In this document: in pieces, positions 14,066-22,896 of the stretch
How the letters are laid out: every line of letters starts with the position of its first letter
Numbering within the stretch: position 1 is the stretch's first letter
Assembly (NCBI GenBank): GCA_016716265.1
Contig: JADJWQ010000001.1
Span: 682,001 to 746,000, forward strand
Source of the DNA: Planctomycetota bacterium
GTDB lineage: Bacteria > Planctomycetota > UBA1135 > UBA2386
Direction: 5' to 3'
Length of the DNA: 64,000 bases
Position numbers and translations under genes: made by a program
The notes under the pieces: model-generated
The model's input: only the letters and a program-made list of their open reading frames with translations
The model's database searches: none
Told to the model about the DNA's origin: nothing

Positions 14066-15634
14066 TCAGGTCGCCGCGCCGGCGCCGATCGGCTGCTTGC
14101 CCGCCTCGCGCGCCTGCCGGGCCGACTTGCGCCGCATCGACGTCTTCCGCAGCGTCTCCTGCAGGAACGACTCCATCTTCGAGGTCTCGCGACCGCGGAC
14201 GAAGTTCCACAGGATGCGGAACACCTTGCCCGGGTGGAACAGGAAGGAGTTGAGGTAGAAGTTCGCGACGATCCAGTACTTCCAGCGCGTCATCTGGCGC
14301 GCGCTCATGTTCGGATTGTAGTTCCGGTCGTCCGACATGTACTTGTTGTGCACGTAGATCGGCAGCTTGAGGAACGCGTCGTCCAGGTGGACGCGCCCGT
14401 CCTTCTCGAGCTCGCGGTAGATCTCCGTATTGGGAAGCGGGAAGAAGAAGCCTGCCGAGACGTCGTCCACGCCGACGCGCGCCAGCTTGCGCACCATGCG
14501 GACGGTCGCCTTCATGTCGACCGGCTCGTCGGTCGGATAGCCGAGCACGAGGAAGATGCCGACGTTGAGCCCATTGCGGACCGCGGCGCGCGCAGCCCGG
14601 AACAGCTTCTCGTCGGTGAGCATCTTCTTCATGTGCTTGCGCGTGCGCTCCGAGCCCGACTCCGGCGCGAGGTTCAGCGACCGGCAGCCCGACTTGACGA
14701 GCAGGCTAGCGACCTCGTCGTCGATGATCTCGGAGCGCGTACCGGCCGGAAGCTGCCACGTGATCTCGAGCCCGCGGCCGAGGATCTCGCTGCAGAACTT
14801 GACGACCCAGTCGCGCTTGAGGATCGCGGTCAGGTCCTGGAACGGGAAGTTCGTGGCTCCGTAGGTCTCGACGTACTTCTGGATCTCGTCGACGACGTCC
14901 TCCGGCGCGCGCGCGTACCAGCGCGTCGTCCACATGCCCGGCGAGCTGCAATAGGTGCACTGGTAGGGGCAGCCGCGCGTGGCGAGGATCGGCACCGTCA
15001 GCCCGTAGTGGATGCCGGTGACGAGCTTGTTCTCGTCGTAGGCGCGAACGTCGAAGAGATCCCACGCGGGCCACGGGATCTCGTCGATGTTGCGGATCCG
15101 GTCGCGCCGAGCGTTCTTCACGACCTCGCCGGCGGCGTTCCGGTAGACGATCCCCGGGATCACCGCCACGTCGAGACCGATCTCCAGCGCGCGGAACAGC
15201 GAGATCGCGGTCTCCTCACCCTCACCGGTCACGATGTAGTCGATCGGCGCCTGCGCCATCGACACGTCGGCCACCGCCGTGAAGTGCTCGCCGCCGCAGA
15301 CGATCGGCTTGCCGGGGAACCGCGCGCGCAGCTTGTGCAGGAGTTCCCGGACGATCGGCCAGGCGTAGCTCCACATCAGCGTGACGCCGATCGCGTCGGT
15401 GTCCGCATCGATGCGCTCGACGACCTCGTCGGTCGACAGGCCGATGCGCCAGATGTCGCCGTCGGGCTCGCTGCGGTCAGGTGCTTCGCCGAGCGCGTCG
15501 ACGACCGACACCTGGTGGCCCTCGTTCCGCAGCACCGAGGCGATGTAGGCGAGACCCAGCGGCAGGCTCGGCCGGAGCGCCGTCAGGCCCGAGTCGTTGA
15601 TGTAGACCGGAGGGTGGACGAGCTGGATCTTCAT
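14066..15634 (-). CDS. B12-binding radical SAM protein
   Basis: 522 residues from ATG (15632-15634); homology begins immediately (MKIQLVHPPVYIND). Residues 1-150 are a cobalamin-binding Rossmann domain (PLGLAYIASVL, DAIGVTLMWSY). The radical SAM core follows with the 4Fe-4S motif RGCPYQCTYCSSPG (CxxxCxxC) and ESGSERTRKHMKK, then the GIFLVLGYPTDE strand. The family includes BchE-like cyclases, hopanoid methylases and many lipid or cofactor enzymes. Substrate cannot be assigned. The last 60 residues are basic. A longer upstream open frame lacks family similarity. Confidence 0.87.
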   Translation of the reverse strand: MKIQLVHPPVYINDSGLTALRPSLPLGLAYIASVLRNEGHQVSVVDALGEAPDRSEPDGDIWRIGLSTDEVVERIDADTDAIGVTLMWSYAWPIVRELLHKLRARFPGKPIVCGGEHFTAVADVSMAQAPIDYIVTGEGEETAISLFRALEIGLDVAVIPGIVYRNAAGEVVKNARRDRIRNIDEIPWPAWDLFDVRAYDENKLVTGIHYGLTVPILATRGCPYQCTYCSSPGMWTTRWYARAPEDVVDEIQKYVETYGATNFPFQDLTAILKRDWVVKFCSEILGRGLEITWQLPAGTRSEIIDDEVASLLVKSGCRSLNLAPESGSERTRKHMKKMLTDEKLFRAARAAVRNGLNVGIFLVLGYPTDEPVDMKATVRMVRKLARVGVDDVSAGFFFPLPNTEIYRELEKDGRVHLDDAFLKLPIYVHNKYMSDDRNYNPNMSARQMTRWKYWIVANFYLNSFLFHPGKVFRILWNFVRGRETSKMESFLQETLRKTSMRRKSARQAREAGKQPIGAGAAT

Positions 15635-15811
15635 CGCCGGGTGTCGAGCTGAGGGTGAGCCCGCGAGAGTGTAGCACGCCGTCCGCCGCTGGGCGGTGTC
15701 CGGCAATCGCGCCCAAACCATCGGTTTCCACGGGGTTAGAGCTGGAGCGATTCGGTGGCTGGCGCGCGGGACCGCGAGCGGGGCCGAATATCGCACCGAT
15801 GTGGTGCTGGA

Positions 15812-17005
15812 TCAACCGGCACCGGGACCGCCCGGCGCCGCGACTCGCGCGACCAGCGCGCGCACCGGCAGCCCTCCGTGCTGGGTGGCGAAGGCGGTGC
15901 GCAGCGGCAGCCCGGTGCGCAGCGCGAGGCGGCGGTCGGCGGCGAGCAGCGCGATGCGCCAGCCCGGCGGCAACGCGCGGCAGCGCGCGCCGACCGCCTG
16001 CCACAGATGCACGAGCCGCGCGGCTTCGCCGACGCGGGCGCCGAACGGTGGGTTCGACACCAGCGCTCCGGCCGGCGCCGGGTCGGCCAATCCCGGCGCA
16101 TCGCGCCAGCTTCCCTCGCACCACTCGATGCGGTCGGCGACGCCGGCGCGAGCCGCGTTCGCCCGCGCGGCCGCGATCGCGCCCGCATCGCGATCGGCGG
16201 CACCGATCCGCGCTGCCTCGCCCGGCCCGGCCGTGCCGACCTCCGCCCGCAGCGCATCGCATCCGGCGGCCGCCGCGCACGCGAGCCGCTCGAACGCGAA
16301 GCTCCGGCCGAGCCCCGGCGGCAGCCCTGCCGCACGCAGCGCGGCGGTGATCGGCAGCGTGCCGGATCCGCAGAACGGATCGACGAACGGCTCCCCCGGC
16401 CGCCAGCCGGACGCGCTGACGAGCGCCCAGGCCAGATCCTCGCGAAGTGGTGCCTTCGCCGCGGCGAGCCGCCAGCCACGGCGGTGGAGCGGCGCACCGC
16501 TGACGTCGAGCGAGACCGTGCAGCGGTCGTGGAGGAGCCGCGCGACCACCGCCGGCGCACCGTCGTCCGCCGCCGCGATCGCGTCCTCGGCGGCGACACC
16601 GAGCGCTGCGCCGACCGCAGCGCCGATCCGCTCGGCGACCGCGCCCGAGTGGTAGAGCCGCGACTTGCGACAGCTCGCACGCACCGCGAACGGCTCGCCC
16701 GGCGTGAGCCAGCGTCCCCACTCGACCCGCTCGGCGAGCCGCCGCAGCTCGCGCAGATGAACGCAGTGGAACTCCGCGAGCCGCACCAGCACGTGGGTGC
16801 CGAGCCCGCTGCACAGGCAGATGCGCGCCGCGTCGCGCAGCGAGCCGGCCAGCTCGACACCGCCCTCGGCCGGCGCGCCCGCGAGTCCGAGCCCGCTCAG
16901 CTCGTCGACCAGCAGGGGCTCGAGTCCCGGCAGGCACGCGACGAACAGCTCGCTGCGCGAGCCGCCGGGCGCCGTCGGCGCGCGCTGACCGTCGTCCGTG
17001 CGCAT
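15812..17005 (-). CDS. RNA methyltransferase, RlmL/RlmK-N type (THUMP plus N2-guanine/N6-adenine methylase)
   Basis: 397 residues from ATG (17003-17005). The N-terminal part (about 15-150) follows the THUMP pattern, beginning ELFVACLPGLEPLLVDELSGL. The catalytic part has motif I region DPFCGSGTLPITAAL near residue 210 and motif IV SNPPFGARVGEAARLV, the NPPF/Y motif for amino-group methylation. E. coli RlmL makes m2G2445 in 23S rRNA; this protein has a single catalytic domain, so it resembles the RlmL N-terminal half. The target base is not certain. It is divergent from the RlmN-like gene, with 72 bases between the starts, suggesting co-regulated rRNA modification. Confidence 0.85.
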   Translation of the reverse strand: MRTDDGQRAPTAPGGSRSELFVACLPGLEPLLVDELSGLGLAGAPAEGGVELAGSLRDAARICLCSGLGTHVLVRLAEFHCVHLRELRRLAERVEWGRWLTPGEPFAVRASCRKSRLYHSGAVAERIGAAVGAALGVAAEDAIAAADDGAPAVVARLLHDRCTVSLDVSGAPLHRRGWRLAAAKAPLREDLAWALVSASGWRPGEPFVDPFCGSGTLPITAALRAAGLPPGLGRSFAFERLACAAAAGCDALRAEVGTAGPGEAARIGAADRDAGAIAAARANAARAGVADRIEWCEGSWRDAPGLADPAPAGALVSNPPFGARVGEAARLVHLWQAVGARCRALPPGWRIALLAADRRLALRTGLPLRTAFATQHGGLPVRALVARVAAPGGPGAG

Positions 17006-17077
17006 CGAGCGCGCGAGCGTAGTCGACGCGGGCCGCCGCCGGAACGACGCACGGGCCCCGTGTTATCGTGCCCGCGC

Positions 17078-18139
17078 TTGGACGATCGGGTCGACCTGCT
17101 GGCGACGACGCGCGCGACGCTGCTCGACGCGGCGCACGTGCGCCTCGGCGGTGCGGCCGCGCGGCACGCTCCCGCCGTGCACCGGCGCGCGCACCGCAAC
17201 GGCACGTTCGCGCCGGAGCTCGACGGCGCGGGCCCGGCCGACGCCGACCGCTGGCGAGCGGCGTTCCGCCTCGACCTGCCGACCGTCACGGCACGGCTCG
17301 ATGCACCCGGCCCGGCGGGCGGTTCGACGGCGAAGGCCGTCCTGCGCCTCGGCGACGGACGCAGCATCGAGACCGTGCGGGTGCCGATCGGCGACCGGCG
17401 CGAGAGCCAGTGCGTGTCGACGCAGGTCGGCTGCGGCATGGCGTGCCGGTTCTGCGAGACCGCCCGCATGGGGCTCGTGCGCTCGCTGACCGCCGGCGAG
17501 ATCGTCGGCCAGGTCGTCGCCGCGCGCGCGACGCTCGGCTGGCGGCCGGCGAGCATCGTGTTCCAGGGCATGGGGGAGCCGCTCGACGACGCCGACGCGC
17601 TGATCGCCGCGCTGCGCGCGCTGACCGACCCCAACGGTCTCGCCTTCGCGCGCGATCGGCTGACGGTCTGCACGGTCGGACACGTCGACGGACTGCGGCG
17701 CCTCGCGACACTCGGCTGGTCGCGGCTCGGCCTGTCGCTCAGCCTGACGGCCGCCGACGACGGCGCGCGCCGCGAGCTCGTTCCCATCGCGCGCCGCTGG
17801 CCACTCGCGGAGGTCCAGCGCGCATTGATCGAGCTGCGCGGCCGCCGCAACTGGCAGCTCGGGATCCACTGGTGCCTGCTGCCCGGGGTCAACGATCGGC
17901 GCGAGGACGCCCGCAAGGTCGCGATGTTCTGCGCGCCGCTGGGCCGCGTCATGGTGCACGTGATTCCATACAATCCCGGCAGCGTGCCATTGACGCGCCC
18001 ACCGACCGACACGGAGGTCGCCCGGTTCGTCGGCTGGCTACGCGACGAGGGCCTGCCGGTGCGCCGACGCATCACGAAGGGGCGCGAGCTCATGGCCGCC
18101 TGCGGGCAGCTCGCGACCGACTCGCGCCGCGGTAGGTGA
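17078..18139 (+). CDS. RlmN-like radical SAM rRNA methyltransferase
   Basis: 353 residues from TTG (17078-17080); a GTG at 17060 would add six residues. The core has ESQCVSTQVGCGMACRFC: the first cysteine corresponds to the methyl-carrying Cys118 region of E. coli RlmN, and CGMACRFC is the 4Fe-4S CxxxCxxC. FQGMGEPLDDADAL is the GGEP-like SAM motif, and the C-terminal MAACGQLA carries the second catalytic cysteine (Cys355 in E. coli). RlmN methylates C2 of A2503 in 23S rRNA and A37 of some tRNAs. The usual N-terminal RNA-recruiting helix-hairpin domain is shortened or unrecognisable. It could instead be an RlmN paralogue with a narrower target. Confidence 0.85.
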   Translation: MDDRVDLLATTRATLLDAAHVRLGGAAARHAPAVHRRAHRNGTFAPELDGAGPADADRWRAAFRLDLPTVTARLDAPGPAGGSTAKAVLRLGDGRSIETVRVPIGDRRESQCVSTQVGCGMACRFCETARMGLVRSLTAGEIVGQVVAARATLGWRPASIVFQGMGEPLDDADALIAALRALTDPNGLAFARDRLTVCTVGHVDGLRRLATLGWSRLGLSLSLTAADDGARRELVPIARRWPLAEVQRALIELRGRRNWQLGIHWCLLPGVNDRREDARKVAMFCAPLGRVMVHVIPYNPGSVPLTRPPTDTEVARFVGWLRDEGLPVRRRITKGRELMAACGQLATDSRRGR

Positions 18140-18160
18140 TCGACGTTCCCGCAGCGCGCA

Positions 18161-18391
18161 TCAGCGCTCCGTGGCAGATTCCCTGCGAACGAAGTCGACC
18201 GCTCGCGCGAGCTGGAGCACGCAGGGATCGCAGCCGCCGAGACAGCAGGTCCGCCAGTCGTCGTCGCCGCGTGCGAGCAGTCGCTCGAGCTCGCCACGCC
18301 ACACCGCGTCGAGCCCCGCGGCCCGCAATGCGGCGTCGAGCACCACGGCGCGACGGCTGCGGGAGTCCGCGCCGGTCTCCGAGCCCGTCAT
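18161..18391 (-). CDS. Small cysteine-motif protein (oxidoreductase-like N-terminal type)
   Basis: 76 residues from ATG (18389-18391). The key block TCCLGGCDPCVLQLARAVD has the CC-x2-GC-x2-C pattern of the small PF09791/OXLD1-type domain, expected to bind metal or a cluster. No signal peptide, so it should be cytoplasmic. It is convergent with the RlmN-like gene and close to the tRNA-Gln pair. RlmN needs an electron donor, but any link between the two is speculation. Function unknown. Confidence 0.62.
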   Translation of the reverse strand: MTGSETGADSRSRRAVVLDAALRAAGLDAVWRGELERLLARGDDDWRTCCLGGCDPCVLQLARAVDFVRRESATER

Positions 18392-18461
18392 CGCAAGTCG
18401 TCCGTCATGATCCGGGTGACACGGCTCGAGTCACACGGCGCGGGCGGCGTGAGGCTGAGGA

Positions 18462-18533
18462 TTACCCGGCCAGGACTCGAACCTGGAATAGCTGGACCAA
18501 AACCAGCTGTGTTGCCGATTACACCACCGGGTA
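18462..18533 (-). tRNA. tRNA-Gln (anticodon TTG)
   Basis: Folds into a 72-nt cloverleaf on the minus strand: acceptor TACCCGG/CCGGGTA, D arm GTGT...ACAC, anticodon stem GCTGG/CCAGC with loop TTTTGGT (anticodon TTG, reading CAA), and T arm CCAGG TTCGAGT CCTGG. The 3' CCA is not encoded. The U1-A72 pair is typical for glutamine tRNAs. Confidence 0.95.
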
Positions 18534-18701
18534 GCGAGCCGCCCCGATCCGCGTCGGCGCCCGACGACCGGAGCGACCCTACCGCCGCGACGCGAACCGC
18601 GCAGCGCCCGATGCCTCGGAGCGCGACGCCGAGCCGCCTCGACCGGATAGCCGAGCGGCCGGCCGACGATCCCGCCGGCCGGCCGCTGAGGTGCTTCGGT
18701 G

Positions 18702-18773
18702 TTTCGGTACCTGGACTTGAACCAGGACTAACAGAACCAGAATCTGTCGTGCTACCAATTACACCATACCGAA
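18702..18773 (-). tRNA. tRNA-Gln (anticodon CTG)
   Basis: 72-nt cloverleaf on the minus strand: acceptor TTCGGTA/TACCGAA, anticodon stem ACAGA/TCTGT with loop TTCTGGT (anticodon CTG, reading CAG), and T arm CCTGG TTCAAGT CCAGG. The 3' CCA is not encoded. It lies 168 bases upstream of the other tRNA-Gln, so both may come from one transcript. Confidence 0.95.
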
Positions 18774-18915
18774 GCACGACGGCTCCCCGGACCGCGCGGT
18801 GCACAGCGCCGCTCGGCAGGGGAGGAAGAAGTGTAGCGGCCCGCGCGCGGCTGTCACCTCCTATTTTGGGTGGGCGCCGCGGGCGCCGCGGCGGCGGGTG
18901 GCGGCGCCCGGCCCG

Positions 18916-20193
18916 TCACGCCGGCGCGCTGAGTTCGCGGAGCACGGCACCGAGCGCCTCGTAGGCCGCGCGCTCGCGCACGAAGCCCCGGCTGACCGGC
19001 GGGATGCGCCGCGTCCAGGTCGCGACCCGGCCGAGCGCGCGCAGCCCGAAGCACACGGTTCCGACCGGCTTGTCGGCACCGCCGCCCTCGGGCCCCGCGA
19101 TGCCCGTGATCCCGATCCCGACGTCCGCGCCCGTGCGGACCGTCGCGCCGAGCGCCATCGCGGCCGCGACCGGCTCCGACACCGCGCCGTGCTCGGCGAG
19201 CAGCGCCGCGGACACCCCGAGATCGGCACTCTTGCGCGGATTCGAGTAGGTGACGAAGCCGCCCTCGAAGACCGCCGACGAGCCGGGCACGTCCGTCAGC
19301 ATGACGGCGACGAGACCGCCGGTGCAGGACTCCGCCGTCGCCAGCCGCAGGCGTCGCGCACGCAGGCGCTCGACGACGACCTCGGCGAGCTCCTGCTCGC
19401 CGCGGTACAGAAGCTCGGGCCCGCACAGCTCGGCGACGACCTCGCTCTCCGCGTGCGCGGTCGCCTCCGCCGCCGCGCGGTCCACGCCGCGCGCGACGAT
19501 CCGCACCGTCAACAGCCCGCAGTGTGCGGTGATACCGACCTGCACGTCCGGGCGCGGCAGCATGCGCTCGCGGAGCCGGACTCCGAGCGCCGCCTCCGAC
19601 GGCCCGAGCACGCGCAGCGTCTGGTGGGCACTCGGACGCAGCCGCGCGCCGAAGCTCCCGCGCAACCACGGCGCGACCCACGCATCGGTCATCTGTCGCA
19701 TCTCGACCGGCACGCCGGGCAGGGCGAACAACGTGGCGGAGCCGATCGGCAACGAGAACCCGGGGGCCGTGCCCCAGCGGTTCTGCAGCGCGCGGGCACC
19801 GCGCGGCAGCAGCGCCTGGCGCCGGTTCTCCTCGCCGGCGTGACGGCCGCGCGACGCGAGGAACGTCTCGACGTCGCGCCACGAGGCGTCGTCGAAGGCG
19901 AGCTGGACACCCGCCGCCGAGGCGGCCGCGTGCCGCGTGCGATCGTCCTCGGTCGGACCGAGTCCGCCGGTCGCGACGATCAGGTCGGCCCGCGCGCTGG
20001 CGTCGCGCAGCGCCGCCGCGATGTCGGCCTCGGCATCGCCGACGACGCCGAACCGCGCGACGAGCGCGCCGAGCTCGGCGAGCCGCGTCGCGAGCCACGC
20101 CGAGTTCGTGTCGACGCAGCGACCGTGGATCAGCTCGTCGCCGATCGCGAGGATCTCGACGCACGGCGCGGTCTGCTCGGCCGCGCCGCTCAT
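18916..20193 (-). CDS. cinA: CinA-like protein / nicotinamide-nucleotide amidase
   Basis: 425 residues from ATG (20191-20193). The N-terminal molybdopterin-binding-like (COG1058) domain has EILAIGDELIHGRCVDTNSA and GGLGPTEDDRTRHA; the C-terminal PncC-type domain has RLATAESCTGGLVAVMLTDVPG, FVTYSNPRKSADLGV and GIGITGIAGPEGGGADKPVG. Full-length CinA proteins hydrolyse ADP-ribose in the first domain and deamidate nicotinamide mononucleotide in the second, recycling pyridine nucleotides. Length matches the family. It follows tatC by 16 bases in the same direction, so the two are probably co-transcribed. Confidence 0.92.
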   Translation of the reverse strand: MSGAAEQTAPCVEILAIGDELIHGRCVDTNSAWLATRLAELGALVARFGVVGDAEADIAAALRDASARADLIVATGGLGPTEDDRTRHAAASAAGVQLAFDDASWRDVETFLASRGRHAGEENRRQALLPRGARALQNRWGTAPGFSLPIGSATLFALPGVPVEMRQMTDAWVAPWLRGSFGARLRPSAHQTLRVLGPSEAALGVRLRERMLPRPDVQVGITAHCGLLTVRIVARGVDRAAAEATAHAESEVVAELCGPELLYRGEQELAEVVVERLRARRLRLATAESCTGGLVAVMLTDVPGSSAVFEGGFVTYSNPRKSADLGVSAALLAEHGAVSEPVAAAMALGATVRTGADVGIGITGIAGPEGGGADKPVGTVCFGLRALGRVATWTRRIPPVSRGFVRERAAYEALGAVLRELSAPA

Positions 20194-20209
20194 CGCGAGC
20201 CTCCGCCGC

Positions 20210-21187
20210 TCACGCCTCGACCTCGTGGTGGCCCGCACCCGCCTCCGCCCGCCAGGTCAACACCAGCCCCACGCAGTAGAGGAGGATCATCGGCACCGCC
20301 ATCAGGACCTGCGTGAACGGGTCGGGCGGCGTCACGACGGCCGCCAGCACGAAGAAGCCGAGCACGACATAGCGCCAGTTCCGGCGCATCTGCCGGTGCG
20401 TCATGATGCCGACCTTGTGCACGGCGAGCATCAGGAGCGGTAGCTGGAACACGACGCCGAGCGCGGCGGTCAGCGTCAGCAGGAAGCTGAAGTACTGCTG
20501 CACGCTGAACAGCGGCTCGACGTTGCCGAAGTCCATCACGCGCGTCAGGAAGAACAGGCCGGTCGGCACGACGAAGAAGTAGCCGAACGCCACGCCGATC
20601 AGTGCCAGGAACAGCGCGAACGGCAGGAAGCGCATCACGACACGTCGCTCGTGCCGGTAGAGCCCCGCCGCGACGAACGCCCAGGCCTGGTAGAGGACGA
20701 TCGGCAGCGCGAGCACGAGCCCGAACAGGAACGTGGCGGCCATGAAGACCCAGAAGTCCTCGAGGCCGCCGAGCGCCTTCAGCGTGCGCGGGATCCGGAA
20801 GGCACCGACCGTGTAGATGTCGCCGTAGGACTCCTCGGGGAACCGGCCCGACAGGATCTCCTGCCGGTACTGGTCGTGGAACTCGAACACGCGCTGGCGC
20901 GTCGGGTGCGGCGTCTCGCCGCGCGCCACCAGCTCCGCCCGCTCGGCATCGATGTCGTCGAGGAAGTTCCGGTAGGCCTCGGTCCACATCTCGTGGTAGG
21001 GCTCCACGTAGATGTCGGTGACGGTGCCCTTGAACGGGACGACCATCACGATGCCGAGCACGATCGCCAGCAGCGACCAGATCAGCCGCCGGCGCAGTTC
21101 GTCGAGGTGGTCGCCGAACGACATGCGCGGCAGCTCCTCCTCGTGCGGGGGCCCGCCGGCGCGCGCCTCGGGTGCGGTGCTCGTCAT
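20210..21187 (-). CDS. tatC: Sec-independent protein translocase TatC
   Basis: 325 residues from ATG (21185-21187). Six membrane segments with the family start MSFGDHLDELRRRLIWSLL (conserved L-x-E-L-R-x-R), the EDFWVFMAATFLFG region, and PFALFLALIGVAFGYFFVVP. TatC recognises twin-arginine signal peptides and forms the translocon core with TatA/B. The first periplasmic loop is long, at about 90 residues between the first two membrane segments, with a charged insert (DAERAELVARGE...), larger than in E. coli TatC. TatA/B genes are not in this window. It is followed by cinA 16 bases downstream. Confidence 0.92.
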   Translation of the reverse strand: MTSTAPEARAGGPPHEEELPRMSFGDHLDELRRRLIWSLLAIVLGIVMVVPFKGTVTDIYVEPYHEMWTEAYRNFLDDIDAERAELVARGETPHPTRQRVFEFHDQYRQEILSGRFPEESYGDIYTVGAFRIPRTLKALGGLEDFWVFMAATFLFGLVLALPIVLYQAWAFVAAGLYRHERRVVMRFLPFALFLALIGVAFGYFFVVPTGLFFLTRVMDFGNVEPLFSVQQYFSFLLTLTAALGVVFQLPLLMLAVHKVGIMTHRQMRRNWRYVVLGFFVLAAVVTPPDPFTQVLMAVPMILLYCVGLVLTWRAEAGAGHHEVEA

Positions 21188-21308
21188 CGGCACACGACTG
21201 TAGGCTGTGCGGCGTCCGGTTGAAGCAGCCCGGCTGCGCGGTGCGGCAACTCCCGCACGCAGCACGGCGCGCGCCGACCGTGGCCGGCGCGCCGGGGACG
21301 CGTCGACG

Positions 21309-22658
21309 TCAGCGGCTCACGGTCGACGACGCCGGCTCGTCGCCCAGCTTCAGGAACTGGCGGACGCGCGACAGCGGCGCCATCTCGATCCGCAGGAACT
21401 CGGCGCGCTTGTACTCCGCGGTCTCCTCGATGTTCGTGAAGCCGGAGCCGTCCTCGTTGATGATGTCGCTGCCGACCAGCACGAGGTCCACCGACGGGCT
21501 GAGCTCGTCGACCACGTGGTTGCCCAGCTCCTCGAGCAGGGTCTTGAGCAGCGGCCGCGGGAACGGCGCGCCGAACCGACCCAGCAGGTAGATGTTGTGC
21601 GACATCTCCGGGCTGTAGAGGTCGTTGCGGACCTGGTCGCCCGGCTGGATCGGGTCGAAGCGGTCCTTGACGCTCGTGACGCGCAGCATCGCGCGGGTCT
21701 GCTCGAGGCGGGTGACCACGCCACTGCCCTTCACGGTGCCGGTCGACTGGCTGACGATCTCGAACGGCGTGCCGACCGGGAGCATGTCGCGGCGGCCGAG
21801 GTTGATCCACGCGAGGCCCGCGGCCTCGGAGGCCTCGAGCACCATGCCGTCCGGCGCCTGCTTGGGATTCACCAGCCGCGTCTTGTTGGCCGCCGCCTCG
21901 ATGCGCGCCTGGAGCGTCTCGATCTCCTTGCGGAGGCCTGCGACGACGCGCTCGTGGTTTGCGGCCTGGTCGGCCATCTGCTCGCTGATGCGGGCGACCT
22001 GCGCGTTCGCAGCCTGGATACGCTGGTCCTTCTCGGCGAGATCGGAGACGTAATCGTCGTCCTTCTGCCGGAGCTGCGCGTTCAGATCCCGCTCGCTGCG
22101 CTGCGCGTTGTTCGTGACGGTCTGGACCGCATCGCGCAGGTTCTTGATCTCGGTGTTGAGGCTGGCCTCGTGCGAGTTCGCCGTGTCGGCCTCGCTCTTC
22201 ACCTGATCGATCCGCTGCAGCACCGCGGCGAACAACCCGGACAGATCGGCGCGCGACGGCACACCGGCGCGGTCGGCGAAGCCGTCCATCGCCTCGCGGA
22301 CCCGCGTCGGCAGCACGGCGTTGTCGATCTGGATGTCGGCGATGTCCGGATCCGTCGAGCGGACCTTCCGCCCGTTGACGTCGTAGCTCCAGCCATCGCG
22401 GCCCTTGTAGGTGCCGACCTCGCCGAGCGCCTTGGCGAGGTCCTCGACGTAGTGGCGCACGATCTCGTCGTCGGTCTGGGCGGCGACGCGCTCGGCGATG
22501 GCCCGATCCCGGATGGTCAGCGCGTTCTTCTTCTCCTTCCACTGCAGGTAGGCGAGGAACGCGGACCCGATGAACAGGACGAGCGTCGCAAGGAAGGCCA
22601 GCATCGGGACGCGCGAGGCGCCTCGTTCGCGATCGAGCTTCACCGCGTGATCGTGCAT
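21309..22658 (-). CDS. Membrane-anchored coiled-coil protein with a BRCT-like C-terminus
   Basis: 449 residues from ATG (22656-22658). One membrane segment at about 20-40 (MLAFLATLVLFIGSAFLAYL) is followed by a head region and a coiled coil from about 150 to 260 (repeating charged heptads such as EKDQRIQAANAQVARISEQM). Residues 270-350 form a beta-rich domain (GLAWINLGRRDMLPVGTPFEI). The last 100 residues read IYLLGRFGAPFPRPLLKTLL, then VDLVLVGSDI, then KRAEFLRIEMAPLSRVRQFL, matching the order of a BRCT fold. BRCT domains normally bind phosphopeptides or DNA in cell-cycle and repair proteins. The domain call is by pattern only. It lies upstream of tatC in the same direction. Confidence 0.65.
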   Translation of the reverse strand: MHDHAVKLDRERGASRVPMLAFLATLVLFIGSAFLAYLQWKEKKNALTIRDRAIAERVAAQTDDEIVRHYVEDLAKALGEVGTYKGRDGWSYDVNGRKVRSTDPDIADIQIDNAVLPTRVREAMDGFADRAGVPSRADLSGLFAAVLQRIDQVKSEADTANSHEASLNTEIKNLRDAVQTVTNNAQRSERDLNAQLRQKDDDYVSDLAEKDQRIQAANAQVARISEQMADQAANHERVVAGLRKEIETLQARIEAAANKTRLVNPKQAPDGMVLEASEAAGLAWINLGRRDMLPVGTPFEIVSQSTGTVKGSGVVTRLEQTRAMLRVTSVKDRFDPIQPGDQVRNDLYSPEMSHNIYLLGRFGAPFPRPLLKTLLEELGNHVVDELSPSVDLVLVGSDIINEDGSGFTNIEETAEYKRAEFLRIEMAPLSRVRQFLKLGDEPASSTVSR

Positions 22659-22734
22659 CTCTTGGCTACTCCGGGTGTCGAGGGCCCAGGGGGTTGCTGG
22701 GGCCGTTGAGAGAGGGGTCCGGGCCCGTCAGGTG

Positions 22735-22785
22735 TCTGAAAGCAGCTGTTGTCCGAACGCAGCTGTCGTGTGAAAGCAGCTGTCC
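22735..22785. repeat. Three tandem 17-bp repeats
   Basis: Units at 22735-22751, 22752-22768 and 22769-22785 share the core GAAMGCAGCTGT, with the first unit reading TCTGAAAGCAGCTGTTG. CAGCTG is itself a palindrome repeated with 17-bp spacing, 77-127 bases upstream of the coiled-coil gene start. A protein-binding array or slipped repeats are both possible. Confidence 0.65.
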
Positions 22786-22816
22786 GCGAGCAGCGGGCCG
22801 GTCGCGATGGTGACCG

Positions 22817-22896
22817 ACGGCTCCTCGGCTCGGCGGCACCATCGCTCGCGGACTCGACCGCTCGAAGACTCCACGGCTCGGAAGCTCCATGGCTCG
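22817..22896. repeat. Five degenerate tandem 16-bp repeats
   Basis: Units start at 22817, 22833, 22849, 22865 and 22881; all end in GCTCG and the last two read AAGACTCCACGGCTCG and GAAGCTCCATGGCTCG. Same unit length as the array in the rho leader, but different sequence. Confidence 0.6.
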
